Assembly (NCBI RefSeq): GCF_914271435.1
Contig: NZ_CAJZAI010000003.1
Location: 310,001 to 374,000, forward strand
Length of the DNA stretch: 64,000 nt
DNA from: Cupriavidus laharis
Lineage (GTDB): Bacteria > Pseudomonadota > Gammaproteobacteria > Burkholderiales > Burkholderiaceae
Reading direction: 5' to 3'
Each line of letters begins with the position of its first letter. Positions within the stretch are counted from its first letter, which is position 1. Below, piece after piece: positions 1 through 7,566 of this stretch. The translations under genes were made by a program, and so were the position numbers. The notes beneath the pieces are model-generated. The model was not told the DNA's origin and made no database searches. It saw only the letters and a list, made by a program, of their open reading frames with translations.

Positions 1-2
1 GT

Positions 3-59
3 CGTGCCATGGAGATCGACAGTGCCAGCACTATCCGCAGCATCGTGGCGCGACTTTGA
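3..59 (+). CDS. C-terminal end of an unidentified protein (cut by window edge)
   Basis: A frame open from the window edge encodes RAMEIDSASTIRSIVARL and stops at TGA 57-59. The residues look like an ordinary soluble protein tail and the other two frames read less naturally. It would converge on the minus-strand gene that ends at 139. Only 18 residues are visible, so no family can be named and the call rests on reading frame quality alone. Confidence 0.35.
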   Translation, partial: RAMEIDSASTIRSIVARL

Positions 60-138
60 TTTTTTCCCGATCTGGGGGGCTGCATCATACCCCCAAAACC
101 AAAAAGTTCGTGCCGGAGTGAATACGCCTACCCCGCGC

Positions 139-702
139 CTACCCCCAGTGGCGCACGCGACCAGTATCCACATGCACGAAGTCTTCGCGCTCATAGAAAC
201 CCACACCGCCAACACCCAGCGACATCGCCGCATCGCGCAGGTCGGCCAGCGCCACGCCGGGCAGGCGGATGTCAATGGCCTTGCCGTCCATGTGCAGGCT
301 GTGCCTGGCGACGCCCCCGCCGCCCGTGCGGCGCAGGCGCGCATTGGTGACGGGGCTGCGATAACCGGAGATCACCTGGAACGGCGATTCGCTGCCCAAG
401 GTGCGGCGCAACTCGAACAGCAGGCCGAAAAGCTCCGGATCGATCACGCCGACCTGGCCGGAGTAATGGTCGCGCAGGAAACGGTTGAGTGTGGTCTGTG
501 CCTGCGGCAGCACCTGGTCGCCCAAAGCGTACACCAGGGAGAGGTGCTCGCCGGTATGGGTATGGTCGAACGACAAGCTGCGTGCGCCAGGCACATTGGC
601 CAGCGCCAGTTGTGGCGAAAGTGCGGCCAGGCCGGCGCCAAGCGCCAGGCCGCTGCCATGTTGCAGGAAGCGGCGGCGTGAAGGGTTGCGTGAGTGGTTC
701 AT
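139..702 (-). CDS. DUF882 / YcbK-like M15 family peptidase, Tat-exported
   Basis: A 187-residue protein with a clear twin-arginine signal (SRRRFLQ at residues 8-14, then a hydrophobic stretch ending LALANVPGA), so it is expected in the periplasm. The C-terminal half carries the metal-site pattern of the DUF882/peptidase M15 fold: SLHMDGKAIDI followed by DFVHVDTG, matching the SxHxxGxAxD and HxD elements of D-Ala-D-Ala carboxypeptidase-like enzymes. The family (E. coli YcbK/MepK type) trims peptidoglycan crosslinks. Its ATG overlaps the stop of the upstream L,D-transpeptidase in an ATGA junction. That pairing mirrors the ycbB-ycbK neighbourhood of enterobacteria and supports a joint cell-wall role. 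Confidence 0.88.
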   Translation of the reverse strand: MNHSRNPSRRRFLQHGSGLALGAGLAALSPQLALANVPGARSLSFDHTHTGEHLSLVYALGDQVLPQAQTTLNRFLRDHYSGQVGVIDPELFGLLFELRRTLGSESPFQVISGYRSPVTNARLRRTGGGGVARHSLHMDGKAIDIRLPGVALADLRDAAMSLGVGGVGFYEREDFVHVDTGRVRHWG

Positions 703-2354
703 GTCGGGTTCTGCGTTGGCGCGGGGTGGGCAAGGGCGTCCGGAGCGGGGGGCGCCGATGCGGGCAGGCTGGCGGGCCGGCGTGCGGTCTTTTGCCGCAG
801 CGCCTGGTCCAGCAACTTGTCCTGGCCGTAAATATCAGGCAGGAAGTATACCCGGCCGTTGGCGCGGGCAATGGCGGTGCCATAGGCCAGCACCACCGGC
901 AGCGGCTGCTTGAGCGCCACGGTGTTGGACTGGCCCTTGGTCATCGCCTGGCGGATGCGCTCCTCGGTCCAGCCGGGCATGTCCTGCAGCACGAACTGCG
1001 CGAGCGCCACGGGTTCTTCCACGCGGATGCAGCCATGGCTGAAGTCGCGCCGGTCGCGCTTGAACAACTGCGGTGTCGGCGTGTGGTGCAGGTAAATGTT
1101 CTGGTTGTTTGGGAACACGAACTTGATGTCGCCGAGCGCGTTCATCGGGCCAGGGCGCTGGCGGATGCGCATCTGGCCGTTCAGCACGGCATCGAGATTG
1201 GCCTCGGACAGCGTGGTCACGGCCTTGCCGTTGGCGACGAACTCGAAACCCTGGCGCGTGAAGTACCCCGGGTCGCGCCGCAGCCGCGGAATGGTCTCCG
1301 AGCGCGCGATCGACGGCGGGACGTTCCAGTACGGGCTGAACTCGATATAGCGCATGTCCTCCTTGAACAGCGGCGTGCGCGTGTCCAGCGCCTTGCCGAC
1401 GATGACCTTCATCTCCAGCTTGATGTCGAGCTTGCCGGCGTTGTACTCGTAGGCGCGCAGCATGAACTCGGGGATGTTCACCACGATCACGCGCGGCCCC
1501 TCGGCCAGCGGGGTCCAGCGCAGGCGCTCCATGGTCAGCTCGATCTGCCGTACGCGTGCCGCCGGCGTCGTGTTGAGCTGCGCCAGGGTGCCGGCACCGA
1601 TCACCCCGTCCGGCTCCAGCCCGTGGCGTGACTGGAAGGCCTTGACGCCATCTACGACCGTGCCGCTATAGCGCTGCGGCGTGGGCGCGTCCGCAGGCAT
1701 GTCGCCCAGTGCCTGCAGGTGCCGGACCAGTTCGGCAAGGCCGCTGTAGGACTGGCCGTTCGTCAGCTTTCCGCCCGGCAGTGCCGGCAGCGGGCGCTCC
1801 CAGCCGGGCTGTGCCGCCAGCGCCCGGTAGCGCGCCAGCGCGTCGCGCAGCGTGCCGTAGAGCGGAAACGAAGGCGCAGCCTCCCGAATGGCATCGGGCA
1901 AGCGGTGGCTGGCGACGGCCGCGCGCAGGTAGCTGTCGGGCTCGAACAGTGTGGACGACGGCGCCGTGAAATTGGCGTGCACCTTGCGCGGATCGACACG
2001 GCCACTGTGCAGGTCCGAGAGGTAGCGGCGCATGGCGTCGCTGAGCGACGCGTCGAGCTTGTCCACCACGTCAGGCGCCGGCTCCGGCCCTGTGGCGGCC
2101 TGCGCCAGTGCGCGTTTCAGGTCTTCGGCATCGTAGTCCTGCGGCACGAGGCCGTCGGCGCCCGCATTGGCCAGCGCCGCCACGGCCTGCTGCGCATCCG
2201 GGGTGGGCCGCCCACCGGCGAACCACAGCGGCTGCGCGCCAGCGCTAGCGGCGCAGGCAAACAGCCAGGCGGCCAGCGTGCCGCCGATCCAGTGACGGGC
2301 ATGGCGGACTGAGGTGGAGGACAGGCGCGTGCGAGGCGTGATGGCGGGTGTCAT
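699..2354 (-). CDS. L,D-transpeptidase (YcbB/LdtD type)
   Basis: A protein of 551 residues when started at the ATG at 2354, which is directly followed by a signal-peptide-like segment (ATLAAWLFACAASAGAQ); an upstream in-frame ATG at 2456 would add a non-signal-like leader. The order is N-terminal scaffold domain, a peptidoglycan-binding domain 1 segment (DGVKAFQSRHGLEPDGVIG), then a YkuD catalytic domain with SHGCIR, giving nucleophile Cys442 and His440. LdtD-type enzymes form 3-3 crosslinks in periplasmic peptidoglycan. The length of about 550-600 residues and the late YkuD position fit the YcbB subclass. The DUF882 peptidase follows with a 4-bp overlap. Confidence 0.9.
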   Translation of the reverse strand: MTPAITPRTRLSSTSVRHARHWIGGTLAAWLFACAASAGAQPLWFAGGRPTPDAQQAVAALANAGADGLVPQDYDAEDLKRALAQAATGPEPAPDVVDKLDASLSDAMRRYLSDLHSGRVDPRKVHANFTAPSSTLFEPDSYLRAAVASHRLPDAIREAAPSFPLYGTLRDALARYRALAAQPGWERPLPALPGGKLTNGQSYSGLAELVRHLQALGDMPADAPTPQRYSGTVVDGVKAFQSRHGLEPDGVIGAGTLAQLNTTPAARVRQIELTMERLRWTPLAEGPRVIVVNIPEFMLRAYEYNAGKLDIKLEMKVIVGKALDTRTPLFKEDMRYIEFSPYWNVPPSIARSETIPRLRRDPGYFTRQGFEFVANGKAVTTLSEANLDAVLNGQMRIRQRPGPMNALGDIKFVFPNNQNIYLHHTPTPQLFKRDRRDFSHGCIRVEEPVALAQFVLQDMPGWTEERIRQAMTKGQSNTVALKQPLPVVLAYGTAIARANGRVYFLPDIYGQDKLLDQALRQKTARRPASLPASAPPAPDALAHPAPTQNPT

Positions 2355-2438
2355 GGGGATGGAATTGGCATGGCTTGCCCGCCTATCGTAGCCGAAGAAC
2401 GTCTGCATCCGGGTGCTTGCGCACGCGCAACATATGGA

Positions 2439-2466
2439 AACGCCCGCTGTTTGCACAGCGGGCGTT
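2439..2466 (-). terminator. Hairpin terminator after the glycine-zipper lipoprotein gene
   Basis: A perfect 11-bp stem (AACGCCCGCTG / CAGCGGGCGTT) with a 6-nt loop lies just downstream of the lipoprotein gene. On the minus strand it ends in a short T stretch, which suits intrinsic termination before the transpeptidase gene. Confidence 0.7.
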
Positions 2467-2499
2467 GGCAGAGGGACACTGGCCGCGTACGGTCCCGGG

Positions 2500-2676
2500 C
2501 TACTTGCCCAGTTCGTGACCGACCACGCCGCCTACCACGGCACCGCCAATGGTGCCGGCGGTGCTGCCGTGCGTGAGTTCGTGTCCCGCCACGCCGCCGG
2601 CCACCGCACCGGTCGCGGTACAGCCGGCCAGGCCCATGCCAGCGCTGATCAGCAGCGCACCTGCGAGTTTCCACAT
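2500..2676 (-). CDS. Small glycine-zipper lipoprotein
   Basis: A 58-residue gene read directly from the minus strand. ATG at 2676 is preceded by AGGAGAC at good spacing and TAG lies at 2500-2502. The product starts MWKLAGALLISAGMGLAGC, a lipoprotein signal with lipobox LAGC (Cys19). The rest is almost all Gly/Ala/Val with two near-identical halves, each ending in a GHEL motif (VAGHELTHG and VVGHELGK). This is the glycine-zipper two-transmembrane pattern seen in OsmB/SlyB-like envelope lipoproteins. Its precise function is unknown. It has its own terminator and is probably monocistronic. Confidence 0.8.
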   Translation of the reverse strand: MWKLAGALLISAGMGLAGCTATGAVAGGVAGHELTHGSTAGTIGGAVVGGVVGHELGK

Positions 2677-2793
2677 GGTCGTCTCCTGTGCCGTGCACGG
2701 GTGGCCGGGGCCATCCGTGCTCCTGCCTTTCAGCTTAGGCGGACGCGTACACCGGGCCTTTCGGGCGCAGGCCGATTGCCTTGTAGGATTTGT

Positions 2794-2818
2794 CGGACGG
2801 CACCCTGTGTGCCGTCCG
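2794..2818 (-). terminator. Possible terminator of the HIBADH-family reductase gene
   Basis: A perfect 10-bp stem (CGGACGGCAC / GTGCCGTCCG) with a 5-nt loop sits 15 bp beyond the reductase stop codon. The minus-strand tail is not a strong T run, so termination efficiency is uncertain. Confidence 0.45.
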
Positions 2819-2832
2819 GGCCGCTTTTCCCC

Positions 2833-3711
2833 TCAGTCCTTCGAGGAGAAGCGGCGCAACCGCTTGATCAGCGACGAGGTGTCCGAGCGGCCGCAGCCCA
2901 TCTGCTGCAGGTCGGCATAGAACTGGTCGACCGTCGCGGTGACCGGCAGGCTGGCACCGTTGCGGCGTGCCTCGTCCAGACACAGGCCCAGGTCCTTGCG
3001 CATCCAGTCCACGGCGAAGCCGAAGTCGAACTTGTCCTCGATCATGGTCGGGCCGCGATTCTCGAGCTGCCAGGAACCGGCCGCGCCCTTGCTGATGACG
3101 TCCAGCACCAGCCGCATGTCGAGGCCGGCGCGTTCGCCGAAGGCAATGGCTTCGGACAGGCCCTGAATCAGGCCGGCGATGCTGATCTGGTTGACCATCT
3201 TGGCTAGCTGGCCGGTACCCGCTTCGCCAATGCGCGTCACGGCGCGCGCATAGGCGCCAATCACCGGCTCGGCGCGCGCATAGGCATCGGCGTCACCGCC
3301 GCACATGATGGTCAGGATGCCTTTCTCCGCGCCGACTTCGCCGCCGGACACGGGCCCGTCGACAAAATGCAGGCCGCGTTCGCGCGCGGCCGCGTAGAGT
3401 TCGCGCGCCACGTTGGCGCTGGCGGTGGTGTGATCCACGAAAATGCAGCCGGTGGGCGCAGTGAAGAAGGCGCCGTCGGGGCCGGTCAGCACCGAGCGCA
3501 GGTCATCGTCGTTGCCCACGCAGGAGCAGACCACGTCCGCCTGTTTGACCGCCAGCGCCGGTGTTGCCGCCGCATTGCCGCCAAATTTCCCGACCCAGGC
3601 CTGCGCCTTGGCCGCGGTGCGGTTGTAGACGGTGACTTCATGGCCCTTGGCGGCAAGGTGGCCGGCCATGTGGAAGCCCATGACGCCAAGTCCGAGGAAT
3701 GCGACACGCAT
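2833..3711 (-). CDS. NAD(P)-dependent beta-hydroxyacid dehydrogenase (HIBADH family)
   Basis: A 292-residue protein of the 3-hydroxyisobutyrate dehydrogenase / tartronate semialdehyde reductase family. The N-terminus MRVAFLGLGVMG is the Rossmann GxGxxG nucleotide-binding loop. DGPVSGG is the family substrate-binding signature and GTGQLAKMVNQIS carries the catalytic lysine. The start at 3711 is chosen because the Rossmann motif begins there and GGAG lies upstream; a longer in-frame start at 3786 has no support. Substrate cannot be set from sequence, since the family covers 3-hydroxyisobutyrate, 2-hydroxy-3-oxopropionate and succinic semialdehyde. No catabolic partner gene is adjacent. Confidence 0.88.
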   Translation of the reverse strand: MRVAFLGLGVMGFHMAGHLAAKGHEVTVYNRTAAKAQAWVGKFGGNAAATPALAVKQADVVCSCVGNDDDLRSVLTGPDGAFFTAPTGCIFVDHTTASANVARELYAAARERGLHFVDGPVSGGEVGAEKGILTIMCGGDADAYARAEPVIGAYARAVTRIGEAGTGQLAKMVNQISIAGLIQGLSEAIAFGERAGLDMRLVLDVISKGAAGSWQLENRGPTMIEDKFDFGFAVDWMRKDLGLCLDEARRNGASLPVTATVDQFYADLQQMGCGRSDTSSLIKRLRRFSSKD

Positions 3712-3942
3712 GCTGCGACTCCGTAACTGATTGGATATTGTTGGATATTCGGTGACGCGCGGCGGCTCATGTAGCGGGAACCACATGGGGGCGCGCTGCG
3801 CGGGGGAGGCGGGGCCTCTGGCGCAGAGTATACGGCTGCTGCCGCGTTTCCGGCCTAAACCTGTGCAAAGCGACGCTTACTGGAGATGTGCGGCATGCCG
3901 TCCTAAGCTGTCTGGACGTCACTGCGACATGGGGGACAGCGC

Positions 3943-5940
3943 ATGAACCCGACGGAACGCCGCGCGGCCTATCTGCTCATCTATGCCGGCTGCGAGCCGG
4001 AACCGGACCACTTCACCAGCGACCTGCCGATCAGCTCGGAGGTGTGGCTGATGTATGCGCAGGACAAGTCGTTCGACGCGCCGCGCGGGCTGCTGCTCAC
4101 GCCCCACAACGCCGCGGGCGTGGCCGCGCTGCGCGCCGCGGTGCTGCAGCGCCTGCCCGCGCTGGCCGAGGCAGGCGCGCAGCCGGACCGGTACCTGGCG
4201 GCCAATGAATCGCACCTGCTGGCAAATATCGATTTCTTCGAGATGTTGCGGCTGCTGCCGCTGACGCCATGGTGGGACAGTCAGGTTCGCAGGCCGGTGG
4301 GCGCGGCCGACATGTCGGCCGCCGCGCGCAGGGCGCTCGCGCACAGCCTGACCGGCGATGCATTCGGGCGCTGGCTCGGTGAATCGGTGCTCGCATACGT
4401 GGCCAGCGAGGCGGCCATCGCCAGGTTCAAGGACATCGGCCATACCGCGGCCCGTACGCGCTTCGGCGGGCTGGATGTGGAATGCAGCCAGGCGCTGGGA
4501 CGGCTGGTTAATGTGGCCGCGCTCTATGTCGGCATGACGCTGCTGGGGCTGTCGGACGATAGCTACCCGCCCGCTGTGCTGCGCCAGCGCGTCACGCGGG
4601 ACAGCCAGCGGGTGCTGCAGGCCCTGTGGCAATGCGTGGAGGCCGACTGTGCGGGCGGCGCCGGCACGCCGCTGTGGCGCGTGTCGGTCAACCGCGAGGT
4701 CGAGCATGCGGTGTTTGCCTCGCGCCGCACCGTCAAGGCCGATGCAGCGATCCGCGTGTTCGACACGGGCGGGCAGGGCGTGCGCTGGGCCGTGATCGAT
4801 TCCGGCATCGATGCCCGCCATCCCGCGTTCGCGGACCTCGATCGCCACGCCGGGCCGCTGCCGATCCGCGATGGCCTGATCGAGCCGCGCCTGTCGCGCG
4901 TGATCAGGACCATGGATTTCACGCGGCTGTCGGCCATCACCAGCGGCCGGCTGCCGCCGCTGCCCAAGGGCAAGGGCGGGCCCGACGATGCCGAGGTCAG
5001 GCGGCGGATCGAGGCCGTGGCGCGCGACCTGGCCGCCGGCCGCATGATCGACTGGTCGGTGATCGAGCCGCTGCTGGAGATCCCGCATGCGGATGCCGCG
5101 CAGTACGTGGCGCCGGTCGGCAGCCACGGCACGCATGTAGCGGGCATCATCGGCGCCAACTGGCTGTCGTCGATGTATCTCGCGCGGCCCGAGCCGCTGC
5201 GCGTGCCGGATGAACTGGCCGAGGCCATCAACGTGGCCGGGGTCTGCCCGCGCATCGAACTGCTGGACCTGCGCATTTTCGACGCTCAGGGCCGCGGCGA
5301 TGAATTCGGCATCCTCGGGGCGCTGCAGTATGTCCGCTGGCTGAACCAGAGCCGCGACGGGCAGTACGTGCACGGCGTCAACCTGAGCCTGGCGTTGCGC
5401 CACGACGTGCGCAACTACGCCTGCGGCAGCACGCCGGTGTGCGTGGAGTGCGACCGCCTGGTCGGCAATGGCGTGATCGTGGTGGCGGCGGCCGGCAACT
5501 ACGGCTATGACGAGGCCTATGCCGCAGCCCACATGGGCGCCGGGTTCCGTGGCCAGACCATCACCGACCCGGGCAATGCGCAGTCCGTCATCACCGTGGG
5601 CGCCACGCACCGCACCGACCCGATGCGCTATGGCATCTCCTACTTCTCCAGCCACGGCCCGACCGGTGACGGCCGCATCAAGCCCGACCTGGTCGCGCCG
5701 GGGGAGAAGGTCACCTCGACCGTACCGGGCGGCACGCTCGCGTCGATGGACGGCACCAGCATGGCGGCACCGCACGTGTCCGGCGTGGCGGCGCTCCTGC
5801 TGTCTCGCAATGGCGAACTGATGGGGCAACCCGGCAAGGTCAAGGCGCTGCTGTGCGATACCGCGACGGACCTGGGACGCGACCGTGCGTTCCAGGGCGC
5901 CGGGCTGGTCGATGCCCTGCGCCTGCTGCAGCGGGTCTGA
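3943..5940 (+). CDS. S8 subtilisin-like serine peptidase with novel N-terminal region
   Basis: A 665-residue protein. The C-terminal part carries the full subtilase triad: Asp286 in VIDSGIDARHP, His395 in GSHGTHVAGIIG, Ser606 in GTSMAAPHVSG, with AAGNYGYDE as the oxyanion-hole region. Residues 1-250 match no domain I recognise and there is no signal peptide, so the enzyme may be cytoplasmic or exported by another route. The Asp-to-His spacing of about 110 residues is long and holds an inserted charged segment (LPKGKGGPDDAEVRRRIE). It stands alone between the reductase and the converging LuxR gene. An active protease is likely; the target is unknown. Confidence 0.88.
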   Translation: MNPTERRAAYLLIYAGCEPEPDHFTSDLPISSEVWLMYAQDKSFDAPRGLLLTPHNAAGVAALRAAVLQRLPALAEAGAQPDRYLAANESHLLANIDFFEMLRLLPLTPWWDSQVRRPVGAADMSAAARRALAHSLTGDAFGRWLGESVLAYVASEAAIARFKDIGHTAARTRFGGLDVECSQALGRLVNVAALYVGMTLLGLSDDSYPPAVLRQRVTRDSQRVLQALWQCVEADCAGGAGTPLWRVSVNREVEHAVFASRRTVKADAAIRVFDTGGQGVRWAVIDSGIDARHPAFADLDRHAGPLPIRDGLIEPRLSRVIRTMDFTRLSAITSGRLPPLPKGKGGPDDAEVRRRIEAVARDLAAGRMIDWSVIEPLLEIPHADAAQYVAPVGSHGTHVAGIIGANWLSSMYLARPEPLRVPDELAEAINVAGVCPRIELLDLRIFDAQGRGDEFGILGALQYVRWLNQSRDGQYVHGVNLSLALRHDVRNYACGSTPVCVECDRLVGNGVIVVAAAGNYGYDEAYAAAHMGAGFRGQTITDPGNAQSVITVGATHRTDPMRYGISYFSSHGPTGDGRIKPDLVAPGEKVTSTVPGGTLASMDGTSMAAPHVSGVAALLLSRNGELMGQPGKVKALLCDTATDLGRDRAFQGAGLVDALRLLQRV

Positions 5941-5958
5941 GCATGCCGGGGCCCCGCG

Positions 5959-7047
5959 CTACCCCTGTCCCAGGATCGCCTTCCTGACCAGCTCGGACTG
6001 CCGGTTGCAGTGCATTTTGGTCATCAGCATGGCGATCTGCTTGCGCACGGTATTGACTGATACCCCCGCCGAGGCGGCATAGGCCGTGGCGGTCTGGCCT
6101 GACACCAGCGCGGCCAGCACCCGTGCCTCGGCCGGCGTGATGTGGAATGCCGCGGCCAGGCGGTCGGGATCTGGCTGCGTGCCGCCGCTGTCGCGGCGTT
6201 GCATCCGCATCAGCACGCAGCACTCGCCGGCAATGCGCAGCGAGGGTCCGGCAATTGCCATGTCGATGGTGACCGTGACACCGCTGCCGGCGGGAATCGT
6301 CATCGTCTGCCGCATCCCGGTCTGGCAGGCCGCAGCGACATGCCGCAGCAGCATCGCGTGCATACGCGGGTCCGCATGCCAGAGTACGCCATGGCGTGCG
6401 GCGAACAGCGGACTGGCGAAGATCTCCTGCGCCAGCGGGGATACGCGGATGACCGCGCCGGTTGCACCGACCAGGCAGATGGCCTCGTCGAACGAGGAGA
6501 AGGCTTCTTCGAGATTGGCGAGGTGGCTGTACACGGCATGCTGCCTGCGCGCGATCCTGTCGCGCAATGTGTGGAAGAAGGCCGCCACTGGCCCATGCAC
6601 GAACCGGTCGGCCGCGCGCATGTCGACGGTGCTGCGCTGGAAGCTGATTGCGGCGCGCAGGTTCGGCGCGTCTGCGAGGATGTATGCCTGGACCTGCGCC
6701 ATGCGGTACTTCACCATGAAATCGGCGTAGTACTCCGTATTGCGGAACTGCGAGAGCGGGTACATCCGGCTCGTGTCCAGCCACTGGCCGGCGGGCTGGC
6801 ACATGGCATCGCGCGCGAAGAGGTCCAGCGCATGGTAGTGCTCCCGGTAGTCGCGCTCGCCATTGGCATCCACGCCGACCTGCGACAAGTGGAGCAGGGC
6901 CCCGGTGCCGTCGAACATCAGCAGCGAGCCGCTGTCCGCGCCCACTACGTCGCGCGCAGCGGACAGGATGTCCATCCATGGGGGCGTGCGGTCTTCCAGG
7001 TGGTGCGCCGCTTCCAGGGCACGGCGCAGCATCGCTTGTTCGCTCAA
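5959..7047 (-). CDS. LuxR-type transcriptional regulator
   Basis: A 362-residue protein whose last 60 residues form a LuxR/GerE helix-turn-helix (LTPAEARVLAALVSGQ, then AAYAASAGVSVNTVRKQI in near form). The first 300 residues look like a PAS/GAF-type sensory region and carry no autoinducer-binding signature I recognise. The start is TTG at 7047, supported by AGAGGA seven bases upstream; an ATG at 7032 is the alternative. It converges on the subtilase gene and is divergent from hipBA. Its targets cannot be inferred from context. Confidence 0.8.
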   Translation of the reverse strand: MSEQAMLRRALEAAHHLEDRTPPWMDILSAARDVVGADSGSLLMFDGTGALLHLSQVGVDANGERDYREHYHALDLFARDAMCQPAGQWLDTSRMYPLSQFRNTEYYADFMVKYRMAQVQAYILADAPNLRAAISFQRSTVDMRAADRFVHGPVAAFFHTLRDRIARRQHAVYSHLANLEEAFSSFDEAICLVGATGAVIRVSPLAQEIFASPLFAARHGVLWHADPRMHAMLLRHVAAACQTGMRQTMTIPAGSGVTVTIDMAIAGPSLRIAGECCVLMRMQRRDSGGTQPDPDRLAAAFHITPAEARVLAALVSGQTATAYAASAGVSVNTVRKQIAMLMTKMHCNRQSELVRKAILGQG

Positions 7048-7136
7048 CTCGAGGTCCTCTGACTGCTCCAGGCGCGCACGCCTGGCTGTTTCCTCTCATG
7101 GTGGGCGAAATCCGGCCAATGCCAATGCCCCGAACG

Positions 7137-7155
7137 GGGGATGAGGGGCATCCCC
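7137..7155. repeat. GC-rich inverted repeat upstream of the LuxR gene
   Basis: GGGGATG and CATCCCC form perfect 7-bp arms around AGGGG, about 90 bp upstream of the LuxR start. It could be a regulator site or a 5-prime UTR hairpin on the minus strand. No terminator tail is seen. Confidence 0.35.
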
Positions 7156-7195
7156 GCAACATTGATCCCGGCGGCAGGGTCTAATCTGCGCTTTT

Positions 7196-7293
7196 ATTAC
7201 CCATGACATCGTTATTTCAAAAATAACGATGTCATGGGTAATTGCGAAATACCTATGGCATTGGTAAATTGCGGTTAGCAACCACATGGGTAA
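7196..7293. promoter_or_regulatory. hipBA operator array with long perfect palindrome
   Basis: Positions 7196-7217 and 7221-7242 are exact 22-bp inverted arms around CAA; the left arm begins ATTACCCATG and ends CGTTATTT. A second dyad, TACCTATG-G-CATTGGTA, lies at 7250-7266 with one mismatch. CATGGGTAA from the palindrome edge recurs at 7285-7293. HipB-type antitoxins bind repeated dyads in their own promoter, so these are read as autoregulatory operators. The last copy overlaps the first possible ATG of hipB (7286), which favours the ATG at 7319 as the true start. Confidence 0.75.
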
Positions 7294-7318
7294 AAAGCGC
7301 GGGCATAAGGTGAACGAC

Positions 7319-7564
7319 ATGAAGCAAGTCCTTTCCACCCCCTTGCAGGTCAGGCAGGTGCTTCAGGGTGCCCGCAAGGCCGCGGGCCTCAACCAGAGCG
7401 AAACGGCGGCCAGGCTCAATATCAGCCAGAGCCGCATGTCCCACATGGAGCTGAATCCCGGCAGCATCAGCGTAGAGCAATTGCTGGCCTTGATGGGGGT
7501 GCTTGGGCTGGAACTGGTGGTGCAGGAAAAGCGGGGCAGCGCGGATGCCGAGGCGGGGTGGTGA
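7319..7564 (+). CDS. hipB: HipB-like antitoxin (Xre-type HTH)
   Basis: An 81-residue protein when started at ATG 7319, which has AAGGTGA just upstream. Residues 12-65 form an Xre/Cro helix-turn-helix (ARKAAGLNQSETAARLNIS, then QSRMSHMELNPG). It directly precedes and overlaps hipA, the normal antitoxin-toxin order. HipB binds HipA, masks its kinase activity and represses the operon through operator dyads like those just upstream. An in-frame ATG at 7286 would add 11 residues but lies inside an operator repeat. Identification rests on HTH plus partner gene and is firm at the module level. Confidence 0.85.
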   Translation: MKQVLSTPLQVRQVLQGARKAAGLNQSETAARLNISQSRMSHMELNPGSISVEQLLALMGVLGLELVVQEKRGSADAEAGW

Positions 7565-7566
7565 TC

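Noticed and set aside
3919-5829. Long open frame on the minus strand opposite the subtilase gene
   Set aside because: It mirrors codon positions of a high-GC gene, its translation is rich in Arg/His/Gln with no domain, and the plus-strand frame has an intact protease triad.
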